Shown: piece by piece, positions 33,036 to 45,302 of the stretch
Numbering within the stretch: position 1 is the first letter of the stretch
Layout: every line of letters begins with the position of its first letter
NCBI RefSeq assembly: GCF_021134715.1
Contig: NC_060023.1
Coordinates: forward strand, 7,688,001 to 7,752,000
Origin: Daphnia pulex
Taxonomy: Eukaryota; Arthropoda; Branchiopoda; Diplostraca; Daphniidae
Direction of reading: 5' to 3'
DNA: 64,000 bases
Translations under genes and position numbers: made by a program
The notes under the pieces: model-generated
The model's input: only the letters and a program-made list of their open reading frames with translations
Database searches by the model: none
What the model was told of the DNA's origin: nothing

Positions 33036-34611
33036 ATGTTCCACAGACGTCGTTTGAGCGTTTTGCAGTACGTGTTGCTGGGCATTTTCTTCGGATCGTC
33101 CCTCTACCTGTGGACGAATCGAATTGGCGTGACCCGACCGTTCAACGTCATTCATCTCCTGCAAAATGAGAACTTACTTCAGGTAATTTTTAACTCAACA
33201 AGTCAATAAAAATTGATTCGTTTCATTTGTGGATAACTGTGGGTAGGAAACGGAAGAAAGTACTAGCGGAGATAAACTTGCCGATGGATTGCTGGCGGAT
33301 GACAACAGCATCCAACCGATGGCCGATCCGCTATCGATCAACGTGTGTCCCGATCCGACAGTTGCATCACCTATCGCTCCGGTTGGGATCGAGCCATTCC
33401 CGGAGTTGAAACTGGACGAAGACGACGGCGATTTGAATCGAACACTTGATTGGCTGGATTTGTGGAATGAGGATGGCAATTGCACTAAATACGAATCGCG
33501 AGTGCTTCAACCAGGTAGTCAACCTCAAACCGGTGCTCTAGTCTCTTTCCCTGGCAGTGGCAATTCGTGGCTCCGGATGCTTCTGGTTGGCGTTACAGGT
33601 GTCTTCATCAGTTCCATTTATCCTGGTGAAGATTCACAATTTAAATCGAAAGGTAAATTTGGCAACATTTTTCCTTAATTTTAATTAAATTCGTGAATTC
33701 TATTCATGTTGAATTTAATTCAAATAGTATTGTTTGAACAAATGTTCACTCAATTTTATCCTTTGTCGAATTCGTGAATTCTATGTTTTTAAAATTTTGT
33801 TTATAACCATGTAGCCAACACGAGTTATCAGATTCCAGTGAACTGTGGATGCACTTTATTGCAAAAGACTCACGACTTTTCTCTGGATGCTGTGCTGTAC
33901 AGTTTGCCTGAAGCGCAAAGAACAAAGACGCTGGAGGAATTCAAAGGCAAAGGCATTCTGATCATTCGCAACCCGTTCAAAGCCATCCGCTCCTATCGTA
34001 ACTTTGAGTACTCCGGAATGGTGGGAGCGGGAGTCGCACCCGAAAACGCATTCACAGGCGAAAGTAAAAAAAATGAATTTCTCCACTTCAATTTAAGCAT
34101 TTTCGATCTAATTGAATCATTTTATTTTTAACCCAAAAATTAGAATGGGACAATTTTGTCAGTCGGTCTGTGGCTGGATGGGAGACGTTGGCGTCGGTGT
34201 GGATCCGCGGATTGAAACAGGGAGGTGTCATTTACTACGAACGTTTACACCGGGAAACTCGATCGGAATTGAAGCGTTTGCTTAAGATGCTCGGGCTGAG
34301 ATACGACAAAGATCGACTCGAATGCGTGTTGCGTCACACGGCCGATAATTCGTTCAAGCGCGAATCGAATAACGCAACGCAGGCCGAGTAAGTTCATTTT
34401 AATTAATTATTACACAAGGAATTAGCCTTTTAGAACTTTAGCAAATTGCTTTGCACTATATAGGGATCCTTACACGGCCAGTCAGAGATTGCTGATTCAC
34501 AAGGCTATTGACAGTGTTCAACTCGTGTTGAAAGAACGCGGTCTGGACCCACTTCCTGTTCAGTATTACGACTTTTACGACATAACACCCGAATACGGAA
34601 TTCCAACTTAA
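33036..34611 (+). CDS. WSCD-family Golgi sulfotransferase, 397 aa, five coding exons
   Basis: WSCD proteins are type II Golgi sulfotransferases; vertebrate WSCD1/2 are reported to sulfate sialic acid. Exons 33036-33182, 33247-33652, 33815-34063, 34144-34387 and 34464-34611 sum to 1194 nt, 398 codons. The N-terminus MFHRRRLS with LQYVLLGIFFGSSLYLW is a signal anchor. An acidic stem follows (ELKLDEDDGDLN). The PAPS 5'-phosphosulfate loop is SFPGSGNSWLRMLL and the 3'-phosphate site is GKGILIIRNPFKAIRSYRN. KWDNFVSRSVAGWETLASVW, YYERLHRETRSELKRLLKML and ADNSFKRESN match the conserved end of the family. The WSC carbohydrate-binding modules of the vertebrate proteins are absent, as I recall for the insect members. 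Arthropods have little sialic acid, so the acceptor is open. Confidence 0.85.
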
Positions 34612-35273
34612 TAATCCGACCAATGTTTTTTCTTACCGTACGTTCATTATAATTAATGAATGTCCATCTTGTCACAATAAGGACTATGAATTGCATATCG
34701 CGATAAAATAAAAGGGTTAATTGATCGTTTTTCTTAACTTTGAAGATGTCTTCTGCTTTATTTACATCCACTGAAGGAAGGGAAAACAATGTGTCTGGAG
34801 CCAATTGTCCGAACAAGAAATTTTACACTAACTAGCGAATTTATTATTTCCGGGTGAATAAAGGAGAAAAGATAGCATGGATGCAATATTCCTTTTAACT
34901 GGCTGAGAAGCAGTCAATTGCATAATCTACAGGAACAATAGTGAAAAAAATCGGTCAAATTTGTATGAGAAAATCAATAATGATTGCAATATTATCGTCG
35001 CATGATAAAAATTGCCGTATTGTTTTTTAAGTAGGTGCAATACACAAATATTCTTAGCAATTTAACACTTAGACTTTCTAAAAATATTGAATTACAAATG
35101 TTTGCATGTCCTAAGGACACATTTATTTACCTCAATGAAAGAAAAAAAAACTAATTTTTCTGTACATCTGGATATATATTCATGAGAAAGAACTTGCCAT
35201 AACCTCGGAAAGAAAACTGGAGAAATTTGTGCAACATACACAACACAGGAGACTATAGTCATCGCACTGATAA

Positions 35274-36633
35274 TCAACAGAGCACTTGGTCCAAATTGGT
35301 ATCACTTGGTGGATTGGAAGCCTCAATGAGTCCCACAGAAAATTGTCCTTGTTTCAGATAATGAGACTCCGGTCCACGAAACGCTTTGGAACGGATAAAG
35401 TAACGAGCAATTCCGGAATCTACTTTAGCCATTTGTAGTCGACATCCCCAAGCCACTAATGCAAAAGGCTGAAAATAAAAAAAAAACAATAAATAGATAA
35501 GATGAAAAAGAATTCAAAAATCTTTTTGGATTTCACTCATAAGCCCACACCCAAATACAAAATATAGTGGAAAATTACCATTTCTCTACTCAGCATGTTC
35601 CAGGGAGTAATGACATATTTCCAAAGGCAAGATTTTACCAGTTTCTTCAATTTTAGAATTTCGGAAGACTCAGCGCATGGGTGATATAACATGATGATTG
35701 CTCCATGCTATGATAAATAGTGGGACAGTTAAATAATTCTAATGCAATTTTATAACATAGCTTTTTGTAAAAAGGTCATACCTCGACATTATGAAGCCAG
35801 CGCTGAGGTGGAACAAACTGGTATTCACCGAAAATAGGCCAGAGGGGACGGTGGCCTTCGCTAAAATGTTTTAAATATTCTAAATGTATTATTTCACTTC
35901 ATACATCCAATTAAAGTGTGGCCAAAAAGGATACTTACTAAGTTGGAATAGATGAATTATATTGAACCACAGTGTCCATGCAATAATGGGTAGGCTTTAG
36001 AAAAGAAATATTCAGAGATGTAAGTACATTAGAATTCTTATCTTTACAGACAAAAAATAATGTTGATATTTATACTGAATAATTTCCAGGGGGAAGCTTA
36101 TCACAGGTTATATATGGCTCAATATCCTCTTTAACTGGTAGTGGGTATTTGGAAGTAAAACATGTGTGATTCACAGGTGAACCATCCCAATCAATTGTTA
36201 AGTTAACCTTGAAAATTCAAACAAATTTCCAATTTTATTCTAATAATGTTAAAGAATCTGATGAACCAACCTTTCCATTATCACATTTTTCTGAAGACAC
36301 ACCCATTACAATCCCATGTTTGGCATCTTTGAGTTCATCTGGAATGGTTTTCTTCCAAAGTTGACGTAGTGGTGGTGATAGTGATAGTTCTGAATGATTT
36401 AAAAATCTTGAAATAAAGAAAAAAGGAAATTAGTCAATCTAAGAATACTCTGAATCTTCTTTTCTAAAAATAAAAAGAAGGAAATAAAATAGCGCTTACT
36501 GGGCAAATCTTGTCGAGACAGTGTCATCATGTTCTGCATAACACGACGTCCAGAAAAGAAGAATTGGAATAGTTAAAAATACAACAAACGCAAAATTTTT
36601 TGATTGGTTCATTCCTATGATGATTTTACTCAT
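35274..36633 (-). CDS. TP53I13/DUF3105-like secreted or membrane protein, about 7 exons
   Basis: The start is taken as [13 protein letters not shown] (ATG at 36631-36633); the internal ATG at 36610-36612 would also put a signal peptide ([20 protein letters not shown]) near the N-terminus. The exons then read [73 protein letters not shown] with [20 protein letters not shown], and [14 protein letters not shown]. The stretch [18 protein letters not shown] followed by YHPC is the signature I associate with the DUF3105/tumour protein p53-inducible 13 family, whose biochemical role is unknown. The last exon ([20 protein letters not shown]) ends at TGA 35274-35276. N-glycosylation sites (NHT, NSS) fit a secretory route. 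Its 5' end lies head-to-head with the SUV39 gene. Confidence 0.7.
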
Positions 36634-37199
36634 TAACGCTATACGACATAACGTGCCTGTAAATGTAAATGACGAACAACAAATCAACAAAACATGTTCT
36701 GTTATGAAGTAAATGTCGTTTGGCTAACTGTTGTTGCAGACGAAAAAACAATGGTGAACACTGAACAGGAACAGCAAAAATGAAATAAATTGAAAAAATG
36801 AAAAAAAAGTTGAAAAACCAACAAAAACAGAAGTACAACAGAAATTATTCAGATTTAGAAATAATAAGGCTTGTATCTATAAAATAATTACCTTCAATGG
36901 GCCGTCAAAATTGATGAATGTATAAAAACACTATTCATGCAATGTCGCAACTGCCATGAAGGCACCACGCATTGAATAAAGAACTAAAAATATCCAAGTG
37001 GAAACCGGCGCGAAAACTTAGTATATCGCTAGAGGTGATATTGATTGCATGTGTGTTGTACTTCTGACTTTTAAAACGGAATTATTTCACTACTATATAA
37101 TTGTAAGTTCTTTTGTTGTATTCAAGTTGCGATTGTCGACTTTAATAAAAACTGCTGTCTTCGTTATTGTGATCTTCAGTTTGTTGATTTTTAGCCTAA
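36634..37199. promoter_or_regulatory. Probable shared bidirectional promoter
   Basis: About 570 bp separate the divergent starts of the DUF3105-like gene and the SUV39 gene. No other gene lies between them, so both promoters must be here. No clear TATA box or named site stands out, though the stretch just before the SUV39 ATG is AT-rich. Confidence 0.45.
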
Positions 37200-39279
37200 A
37201 TGAGTGATATCCACGACGACCCATCTAAACTTGGTGACATGGAGACGGAAAGACCCGAATCGGTAGCTTTATCAGTATCCGTGATTTCTGATGACAGCAA
37301 GCAAGACGAACAGTTAAAAAAGAAAAGGAAGAGCAAGAAAAAGCCTGATGCCTATAAATCTAGGAAAAGATCACGGTCTACGAAACCTGCTGCCAAGTCA
37401 GAGGAGTATGAAGTAGAAATGATCATTGACCACAAAACTGATGAAGAGGTAAGAACCACTTTTTCTACGATTGAACCTGTCCTAAAAATTTAAAATTAAA
37501 CAGGGTCATGAGTTTTACCTGGTTCACTGGAAAGGGTGGTCTGATGATGATGATTCTTGGGTTCCTGTGGAAGATTGTGAATGCCCTGCACTAATTGCTG
37601 AATTTTATCAGCGTAATCCTGATAAGAACCCGTAATTATTCATTCTTCATGTCTTCTCTGAGACACTTTTTGAATGTCTTGAAATATGATAAACAGGAAT
37701 GCTGTTGAAAATAAAGAGAAAAATACTGCTGAATCTGCTCAACTTCAAAGTTACATTGAAGGAATTCTGAAACCAGCAAATGAAGATATTGATCTAGCCA
37801 TCCAGCTTGTGTGTAGTGCAACAGATAGACATAAACTAAATGGGTTTAAAAGTAAGTTACCTTAAAACACATTAGGTCACTGCACATAATTACAATCATG
37901 TTTTAAATATTTGAACAGTCCATTTTTCAAATGAAGAAATCAACAAATATGCATTCATGGTGTACAGAAAGAAACAGAAACTGTTACAGATGGAGAAGAA
38001 CTTGATGATGCAGCTGCTTACCAGAGATTTCCGCCAACGACGAGTTGATCAACTCGTACGCTTGAAAGAATGGGAAGACGAAATCAACGAAGCCACACAG
38101 GGAAAACCCCCAGTCAAGATAGAAAACAACGTCGATTTGGATGAACCTCCTGTCGGCTTCACTTATGTTACTCAATGCAAGGTATACATGATCCCGAGAC
38201 CCCAATGTATCGGCAATACAGAATTCAAGTATTCAGTTTTCAATTTCAGGCTGGTGATGGCGTAGTCATTCCTGACGATCCTGTTATTGGATGTGAATGT
38301 CTCGATTGTATCGATGGAAGAAAGACTTGCTGTGGTCCAATGTCTGGAACACAATCGGCGTACACCAAAGCAGGTCGTCTTAAGGTCCCTGTAGGCACGC
38401 CCATTTATGAATGTAATAGTCGGTGCAAGTGTGGACCAGAGTGTCCAAATAGAGTAGTTCAACGGGGATCAAAGGTGGTGTTTTTATAGATTTTAACAAA
38501 ATCAATCAGAAATAATAACCATATATTTTTTTTAAAACATCAGTTGAAACTCTGCATTTTTCGCACTAGCAACGGCTGTGGATGGGGTGTTAAAACACTC
38601 GAAACAATCCGCAAAAATAGTTTCGTTATTGAGTATGTCGGCGAAATTATTACTAACGAAGAAGCTGAGAAGCGTGGAGTTCAGTATGGTAAGTTAATTG
38701 AGTCTTTTCATACCAATCTCAAGACAACTGAAAACATTTCGCATTTTTTTTTTTTAGATTCTGAAGGAAGAACATATCTTTTTGACTTGGATTTCAATGA
38801 TATTGATTGCGTATACTCAGTCGATGCTGCTCATCAGGGCAATGTTGCACATTTTATCAATCATTCGGTAAATCAAGTTACACGCAAAATATTTCTGGGG
38901 CTATTGATTAATTTGTCTTTATTACAGTGTGATCCAAATTTAGCCGTTTTCGCTATGTGGGCAAATTGCATGGACCCCAATATGCCCCGACTTGCACTCT
39001 TTGCCCAAAGAGACATTCATGTCGGAGAAGAACTTACGTTTGACTATGCATCGTCCAAGACGGGTAATTTTTTCGTGTATCAAATAAATATTAATCAGTC
39101 AAATTCTCATGGCGAATATTTGCATTTCAGAAAACCCTCAGGAAAAAACTGCTGCAAACTCAGTTGCCAAAGAAGTCACAGTAAAAAATGAATGTCGCTG
39201 CGGGGCAGCCAATTGCCGAAAGATTATGTTTTCACTGCCCGAAAACCAAGTAATTGCCCCATTTCTTAAGGTAGATTGA
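37200..39279 (+). CDS. Su(var)3-9: Su(var)3-9/SUV39H histone H3K9 methyltransferase, 519 aa, nine exons
   Basis: This enzyme methylates H3K9 and seeds HP1-bound heterochromatin. Exons 37200-37448, 37504-37631, 37697-37851, 37919-38181, 38250-38474, 38544-38688, 38758-38867, 38928-39063 and 39131-39279 sum to 1560 nt, 520 codons. A basic N-tail ([10 protein letters not shown]) precedes the chromodomain ([32 protein letters not shown]). Pre-SET has [16 protein letters not shown] and [19 protein letters not shown] has [55 protein letters not shown] and [10 protein letters not shown]. Post-SET is [11 protein letters not shown], followed by an unusual 17-residue extension. The insect fusion with eIF2-gamma is not seen: the start is an ordinary ATG and no GTPase exon lies upstream in the window. 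Confidence 0.95.
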
Positions 39280-39946
39280 GCACCTGTGTAGTCTTACACG
39301 TAACTGCAAGCTCTTTATCTTCGGTTCCTTATTTTTCTGCCTCAATGGAATTGGAGGAGATGCCAATAATCTTTTATCTCAATTAACATTTCTTACCAAG
39401 TTTTTTTTTGCACAATTTTTTTCCTGGTTCTTCCCATAAATTAGAATTCACGCTTTCTCCAAATCTATTCTTGGCTCCCAAGTGCGTGTGATGAAACGTG
39501 TTTATGAAATGGTGTCAATTTCCTTGCTGAAAAATTTTTGAATTGTAAGGATTGAGATAACTAGTATTAAGTGTATTCGTATGCCGACTCCAATAAAAAT
39601 AAAAGCAGATGATCAGATTAATTATGTTTAAAATCATAAATATTGGCACAGACTATTCTGCTCTCGGAAACCGAATCTCTAAATGGTCAACACTCAAAGA
39701 ATTATGTGCGTACTAAAAAAATTAATGGTAATGACAAGCAAAACGAAAATAGTTCGATGGAGGTCAAAAGCTTTTGGAGTATGTATCTGTTAATATACAC
39801 GTAAAATATACGGAAAGCCTGTTAATCCCAATTCATGTTCTCATGGTCGAATTGTATTTACAAGCTCAACGTGAAACCAAAACATCCATAATTATCTAAC
39901 CATATGTATTGTAGTTAGTCATAATGTTTTAGGGTGAAAGATGAAG

Positions 39947-42900
39947 TCAGAGCTGATGAATGCCGATCATATTCAACACCTGTTTCTCTTGACTATTGAG
40001 ATGCGGAAGGAATCCTGTTGGGAAGTAGTTCTGACTACTGAAAGAACGTAGAAATTCCGTAAGGTATTGTTGCAAGTTAATCACCGAATTCGGGTCGTGC
40101 TGGGCGTCTGGATCATCATCTTTCAAGTCATCTAGTTTATCTTCATCGTCCAGTAAATGGCTGGAGAGTAACACAGCGGCATTATCACGCATGCCGTCTA
40201 CGCTCTGCTTCAAAAGTTTATAAAGATAGAAGATTATTATCCGAAAAATGAAATAGAACAGCAATTTAATTTGTTGTTTACTTCGCCGTCCGTTTCAGTT
40301 TCATCATCTTCGTCGGCGAATGCCATCGCAGACTCTAGGCAATTTGATAGCTCATAGATGATCAGCTTTAAAATTTTGACGAAGATTGAGATTTCTTTGA
40401 CACGGTACTGAAGACCTCCACGTTGAGAACGAGTTCGGATACAACCAGAGGAATCACCACCGACCAGTTCGGTATCATCTTCAATTGTGATTGTAATCTC
40501 GGTGATGCGACTATCGTTTGTCGTTACGCCGTGATGCAACAATTTGGCCAATGCAATAGAACTAAAGAACGAAGCCGAAGTTTCAGTTGCGGAAATCACT
40601 TCAGAATTATATCAACCAATAAGAAAATGTGATTCAATTACCTAACTTTAGTTTCATAGGCTCCGGCAAAGACGTGTTGTCTCGAACACCATTGATGTAA
40701 AACAAAATGTAGAGCTGATTGTCCTTTGGGTCCGGGAACAGATGATAAAAAATCGAGAACAGCTTCCATTTGAGCATGAATTAGATGTGCATAAACCATG
40801 ATTAGCGACTGCGCGGCAACGAGAGAAGAGGAGCCCTGAAGTTTACTCAGGACGCCTCTCAGAATCAAATCGACGCTATCGCCCAGGTGACTCCCCGCAC
40901 GATTAAATAAAGTGCTGACGAGCCGACCCACAAAAGCCGAACTAGATTCGTTAACCGTAGGATTGAGTAGATTAAGCACGACTTGAATAATAAAGTAAAG
41001 GCCAGTGTGTCCCTCAGAATCCCGGTAAGCAGCAACTTGATCAGGTGAAACGGACACAAAAGCTCGTAAACATTCACCTCCGTTCTGAATCAACATTAAC
41101 AATCATTTTAGCATTATTCATAGTTACGCATTAAAATCTTAAAATGTGAATCCTAACCTGAACGATTGTTGGATCATCCGAAGTCAGAGCAGAGCGCACC
41201 GCACACGGAAAGGTTTGCATGAGAGCATCACTCAGTGGAGGTTTCGAGGCTCGAACAAGAGTTTCCACGACGTCCAATGCAACTCCATGTAATCCTTTTC
41301 AGACGTTTGCATAGGTTAGAAGTTGATTAAATCACAAAAAAATGAATCGTTCACTTTACCTGACGGCACTTTATCTGAAGGAGACTGAAGGATAGAGACT
41401 AAAGTGGGAACTAATCTATGCTGGAGTGGTCCTAGACAAGCTTCGTTTTGAGAGAGCTCCCGAAAAATATCTTGCGCAAGCTCAACAATTACTGGATCTG
41501 TTTCAGACAAGATTAAAAGATACATGTAATATGGATAACTTATCAGTTTAGAATTAGCTGAATTACCAGAATTGTGCTTCAGGAAAAGGGCGATGGTAAG
41601 TGGGCAAACTTTGGATTCACAAGTTGCAGTAAAGCTTTTGTCCACCTATATAAGGAGTTTGAATATTAAATCAAGGGAAAATGTTGAGTTTTGCAGATTA
41701 AATAATCGGACGATTCTTACAGCTAAAACCATAGCAAGGGTTTCCAAAACCAAGCTGAGAACTTCATGACTGAATAAAATTGCCAAATTCAGCAATGATT
41801 CGGTGATCATGGGCAACATCGGCGTCAGCATTATGGTATTCTGTGATGCTTTCAAGTGTTCACAAAATCCCCATACGGCCCTTAAAATGATAAAAAGTGT
41901 AACGAATTAAGACTATTTTCAACAAAAAAATGGGACACAAATGAATTTACCGAACGGCAGTAATTCGAAGAATGACATTTTGGTGAGGTTGCAACGCTTC
42001 AACAGTCGCTTGTAAATACCGGTTCAGCAAGGCTGTGGGTAAGAAGCTTGCGAATCGACTAGCTGCCCATAGACAACGACCCAGCAAAAAGGGTGACGCT
42101 GAAAATGAAAAGGGCGTTAATTCCGATTTTTTTTGTTTAAGCCAAAGTTGTTCTCACCTGCCATGCGATTGTGCTGATCTAAACTACTCTGAAGAATTAC
42201 AACTATATCCAACGGCAATTGGTTTTCCTTCTGCTGAGACTCGAGTAAATCTTTGACAACGCCGAGTGAAAGTAAAGCCGCTTCAACCACTTTCCACCAA
42301 AAGCTACTATTGCCTTGAGTGTGCATGACTTCGGCTTCTTGCAAGTGACGTGTGACAGCCTCACACAAGCCAGAGCAAGCTTCATCCTCAAATTCTTGTC
42401 GTAGAGCCTGTTGAATGTAAAAAATGATAAATAACGATTGAATAAGTACACATATTTGAAGTTGATGAATGGTTTTACCAGAAGAAGATCTTGAGCAGCG
42501 AGCCGAACAGAATAGGAGAATGAATCTTCACTTTCATCTTCGACGAAGCGGTCTGGATTGCCAGTCCAAGTCGATACTTGCTCTTCCGTTATTTGCATGA
42601 AGAGGATAATATAGTAAATAATTTGACTTATTCCATCGCGAACGGCACTGCGGAACCGTGGAGTCTCAACAAGGGCGTGGACGAACTCAAAGATACTGGA
42701 GACCAAATTTTCGAAGCTGATAACCTCTCCTGATAGAATAATTGAAACACTTTACTAAAAACACAGAAAAAAAAATTAAATGTGTAATTACCGTCCGGGT
42801 CAACTTGCTCATCTGATTCTTCCGTTTCGTTAACGACGCAAGCGACGTAGACATGAGCAGAATGAGTCAGTGTATTCCAAACAGTCGGCAAAATTTGCAA

Positions 42901-43990
42901 AAGCCACTGCGACAACTGTTTAGGTACGTGCTTCACAAGGACAGTAAGCGCTGCATTTAACCAAGGGAATAAATAGACAACATAGATTAAAACTGTTTGA
43001 AATTATTACCTTTAACAATTGCTGTTTTAAGGCCAACATCACTTGCTGGGCCATCAGGCTCTTGGAGGTGTTTGACAAGAGCCTCAGTGAATGGTAGAAG
43101 GAATGGTCCAAGAAGTTCTTTTACTAGACCTTTGTTGTATTCACCAGCTGAACAGACTGATTCAGTTAGGTTAGTAAAGATTTGAATAGCTTGTGAGCGC
43201 ATCCTCACATTGTATCTCTGTAACAATAAATTCTGTGAACATATACATTATAATGATTTATTCAAGGAACTTACACTACTATCTGAGAAAATCTTGTACA
43301 CTTCAGGAAGGATCACTGGAACTACCTGATTCAAATGTAAAGAGAAAATAATAAATTCATGGAACAATGAAAATCTTGCTGCATGCTAATATTTAATATA
43401 CCACACCTGTGGCATTTGTTTATCATCAACATTGTGAGTAACTTCAAGTAGCACACACATGGATCCTTGTAAACTTTCTTGACTGCCTTGAGTCAGGTAC
43501 ATCATCAGAGTAGTAAATAGATTTGGCCATTCTTCTGGCCAATCCCACTGGGCAATTGTTGAAATTGCATGAGCAGCTCCAGATCGAATTTTACTGTTGG
43601 AATCATTTAAAGCTCTAGGTAGAAGTTCTCTTATCAGAGATTTGGCTTCTGGTAGTGTTTCAGGTGGTCGAAATTTCTCCTCACAGAGCTTCCACCAATG
43701 ACAGTCGATATACTGTTTTAAAAGAACTGTAGCCAACTGTCTAATTGGCAGCTGGTACTTAATATCCAAAATTATTTCAGTGAGATAAATTCCAAATCCT
43801 ACGCGTAAATGATGGCATTAAACTAACTTAACGGGTGACAAATAGTTTTGATTGAAATACCTTCGGTAACCTCCAGAGCTTGAACTTGACTTTCTCCAGC
43901 TTTTCTGACATCCTGATTAGCTGACAATATACTGCGTAAAGTTTCAAGCGAAGCTTCTTTCAAGGAATTGCTAACTTCAGGAGCCGACAT
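39947..43990 (-). CDS. IPO9: Importin-9 (karyopherin beta family), about 1000 aa, many exons
   Basis: Importin-9 carries core histones H2A-H2B, ribosomal proteins and actin into the nucleus. The gene begins at ATG 43988-43990 ([20 protein letters not shown]) and ends at TGA 39947-39949 ([10 protein letters not shown]). The importin-beta N-terminal domain is clear: [20 protein letters not shown] and [24 protein letters not shown] repeats follow over a dozen or so exons, for example [39 protein letters not shown] and [17 protein letters not shown]. An acidic loop ([13 protein letters not shown]) and a second acidic patch near the end ([20 protein letters not shown]) match the family's histone-binding acidic features. 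I did not resolve every splice site. The gene fills about 4 kb with short introns and shows no obvious lesion. Confidence 0.92.
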
Positions 43991-44445
43991 TTTATTATTG
44001 AATTATATGATCACAGATAGGACAGACACTTTTTCTCAAAAGAATTGACAACAGTTACATCAGAACTCAGAAGTGCAGACAACATTTACATTATCTGTCG
44101 GATGAAGAACACATGGTGTGGCGCCAAAAGTGATTCACAAGAAATCTATGCTGTGGGGAACATAATGGATTTGAAGCGCGAAATTTAAAAAAATTTCCCC
44201 TACCATTGCCACTGCCAGTTAAAGAGTCAGGACATTGACAGTCACATGACATCATTTCATGTAATGATTTACCATACAAAAATGCTAGATAATAGTTAGA
44301 AAATTCAAAATGCATTGTAATCTCATATAATCTGGTAAACACTTACAATTTTTCATAAAAGATAACTTAAAAATATGTTCTGTAAAAACAATTTATAGGC
44401 TTCATTTCTATTGTTACGATGAATCTTCAAGTTTTCTTTTTCACT

Positions 44446-44846
44446 TCATAAGTTGAGAGAATTTTCAAAATGTTCGACCAGATCTTCCTCGCTGCTATCG
44501 TCTTCACTACGACCTGCTGTGTGTTTTACATGTCCAACCAACTTAACATGTTGATCTTTTTTCCAATTGATCCACCAATCATTATCTTGCTCTAACTGCG
44601 TCAACCGTTGCTCGATTAGAGTCGCACGAGAAGACAAACTCAATACGGGAGGAGCAAGCTTGGGAGCAAGAGCCTTCCCTTTCACTGAAGGTTTTTCTTT
44701 AAACACATTCACAAATAAAAACATAGAATAATAAGTAAAAGAGAGAAAAAAAAAACACCGAAAAGGCCTTGATAAAGTCTTTTACCTGCTGGTTTGGTAA
44801 TAACATTTTTCTGCAACATAGAAGAAGCCCGAATGGTGGAAGCCAT
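44446..44846 (-). CDS. Small conserved-looking protein of unknown function, 103 aa, two exons
   Basis: Exons 44786-44846 (61 nt) and 44446-44696 (251 nt) give 312 nt, 104 codons. It reads MASTIRASSMLQKNVITKPA, a Lys/Pro-rich linker, SLSSRATLIEQRLTQLEQDN, DWWINWKKDQHVKLVGHVKH and an acidic tail (SEDDSSEEDLVEHF). The middle is a predicted helix with a striking Trp-Trp pair, and the tail has possible CK2 sites. No signal peptide or transmembrane segment. I do not recognise the family. It sits just upstream of importin-9 on the same strand and head-to-head with the isocitrate dehydrogenase gene. The clean phase-1 splice and full frame argue for a real gene. Confidence 0.65.
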
Positions 44847-45302
44847 CGAATACTTTACGAATTTCTAGTAATTCTTAGGTGTAAAAATCTAAAACAGACA
44901 GTGAAAATATTTAAAATAAAGCAAAAGAAAATGTGTAAAGCCTATAATATAAACCTGTTCCTGATGCTCCGTGTTCGTTCGTGATGAAGCAGATTCACAG
45001 ACGTTTGATGAACTAGGCGTGACGTGCAAGTTGGTAACGTCAGTCTTTGTCAGCAATTAACCTTCATTACGTCTGTTTACACTTAGTGCATACATTGGTG
45101 TCATTAATCCGATTGTTTTCAATTATTCTTTTCCAAGTTTATCGAATTGACGATATCAAATGACGATTAAGCGATATGACAACGCCGATTCGCCAACGAA
45201 ATCGAAGAAGAGCAGAATAAAAAATTCGGGAAATTGAAGAGAAAATCTTGGAATTAATTTGATACACTCCGTTTTCACTGCGTATTGAATATACGAATTA
45301 AA
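44847..45302. promoter_or_regulatory. Probable shared bidirectional promoter
   Basis: About 460 bp separate the divergent ATGs of the small unknown gene and the isocitrate dehydrogenase subunit gene. No other transcript start is expected, so both promoters likely lie here. No TATA box is obvious, as is usual for housekeeping pairs. Confidence 0.45.

Noticed and set aside
32646-33209. 187-aa frame reaching into the sulfotransferase gene
   Set aside because: Different frame from the real N-terminus (MFHRRRLS at 33036) and includes a T-tract-coded Phe run; 5' UTR read-through.
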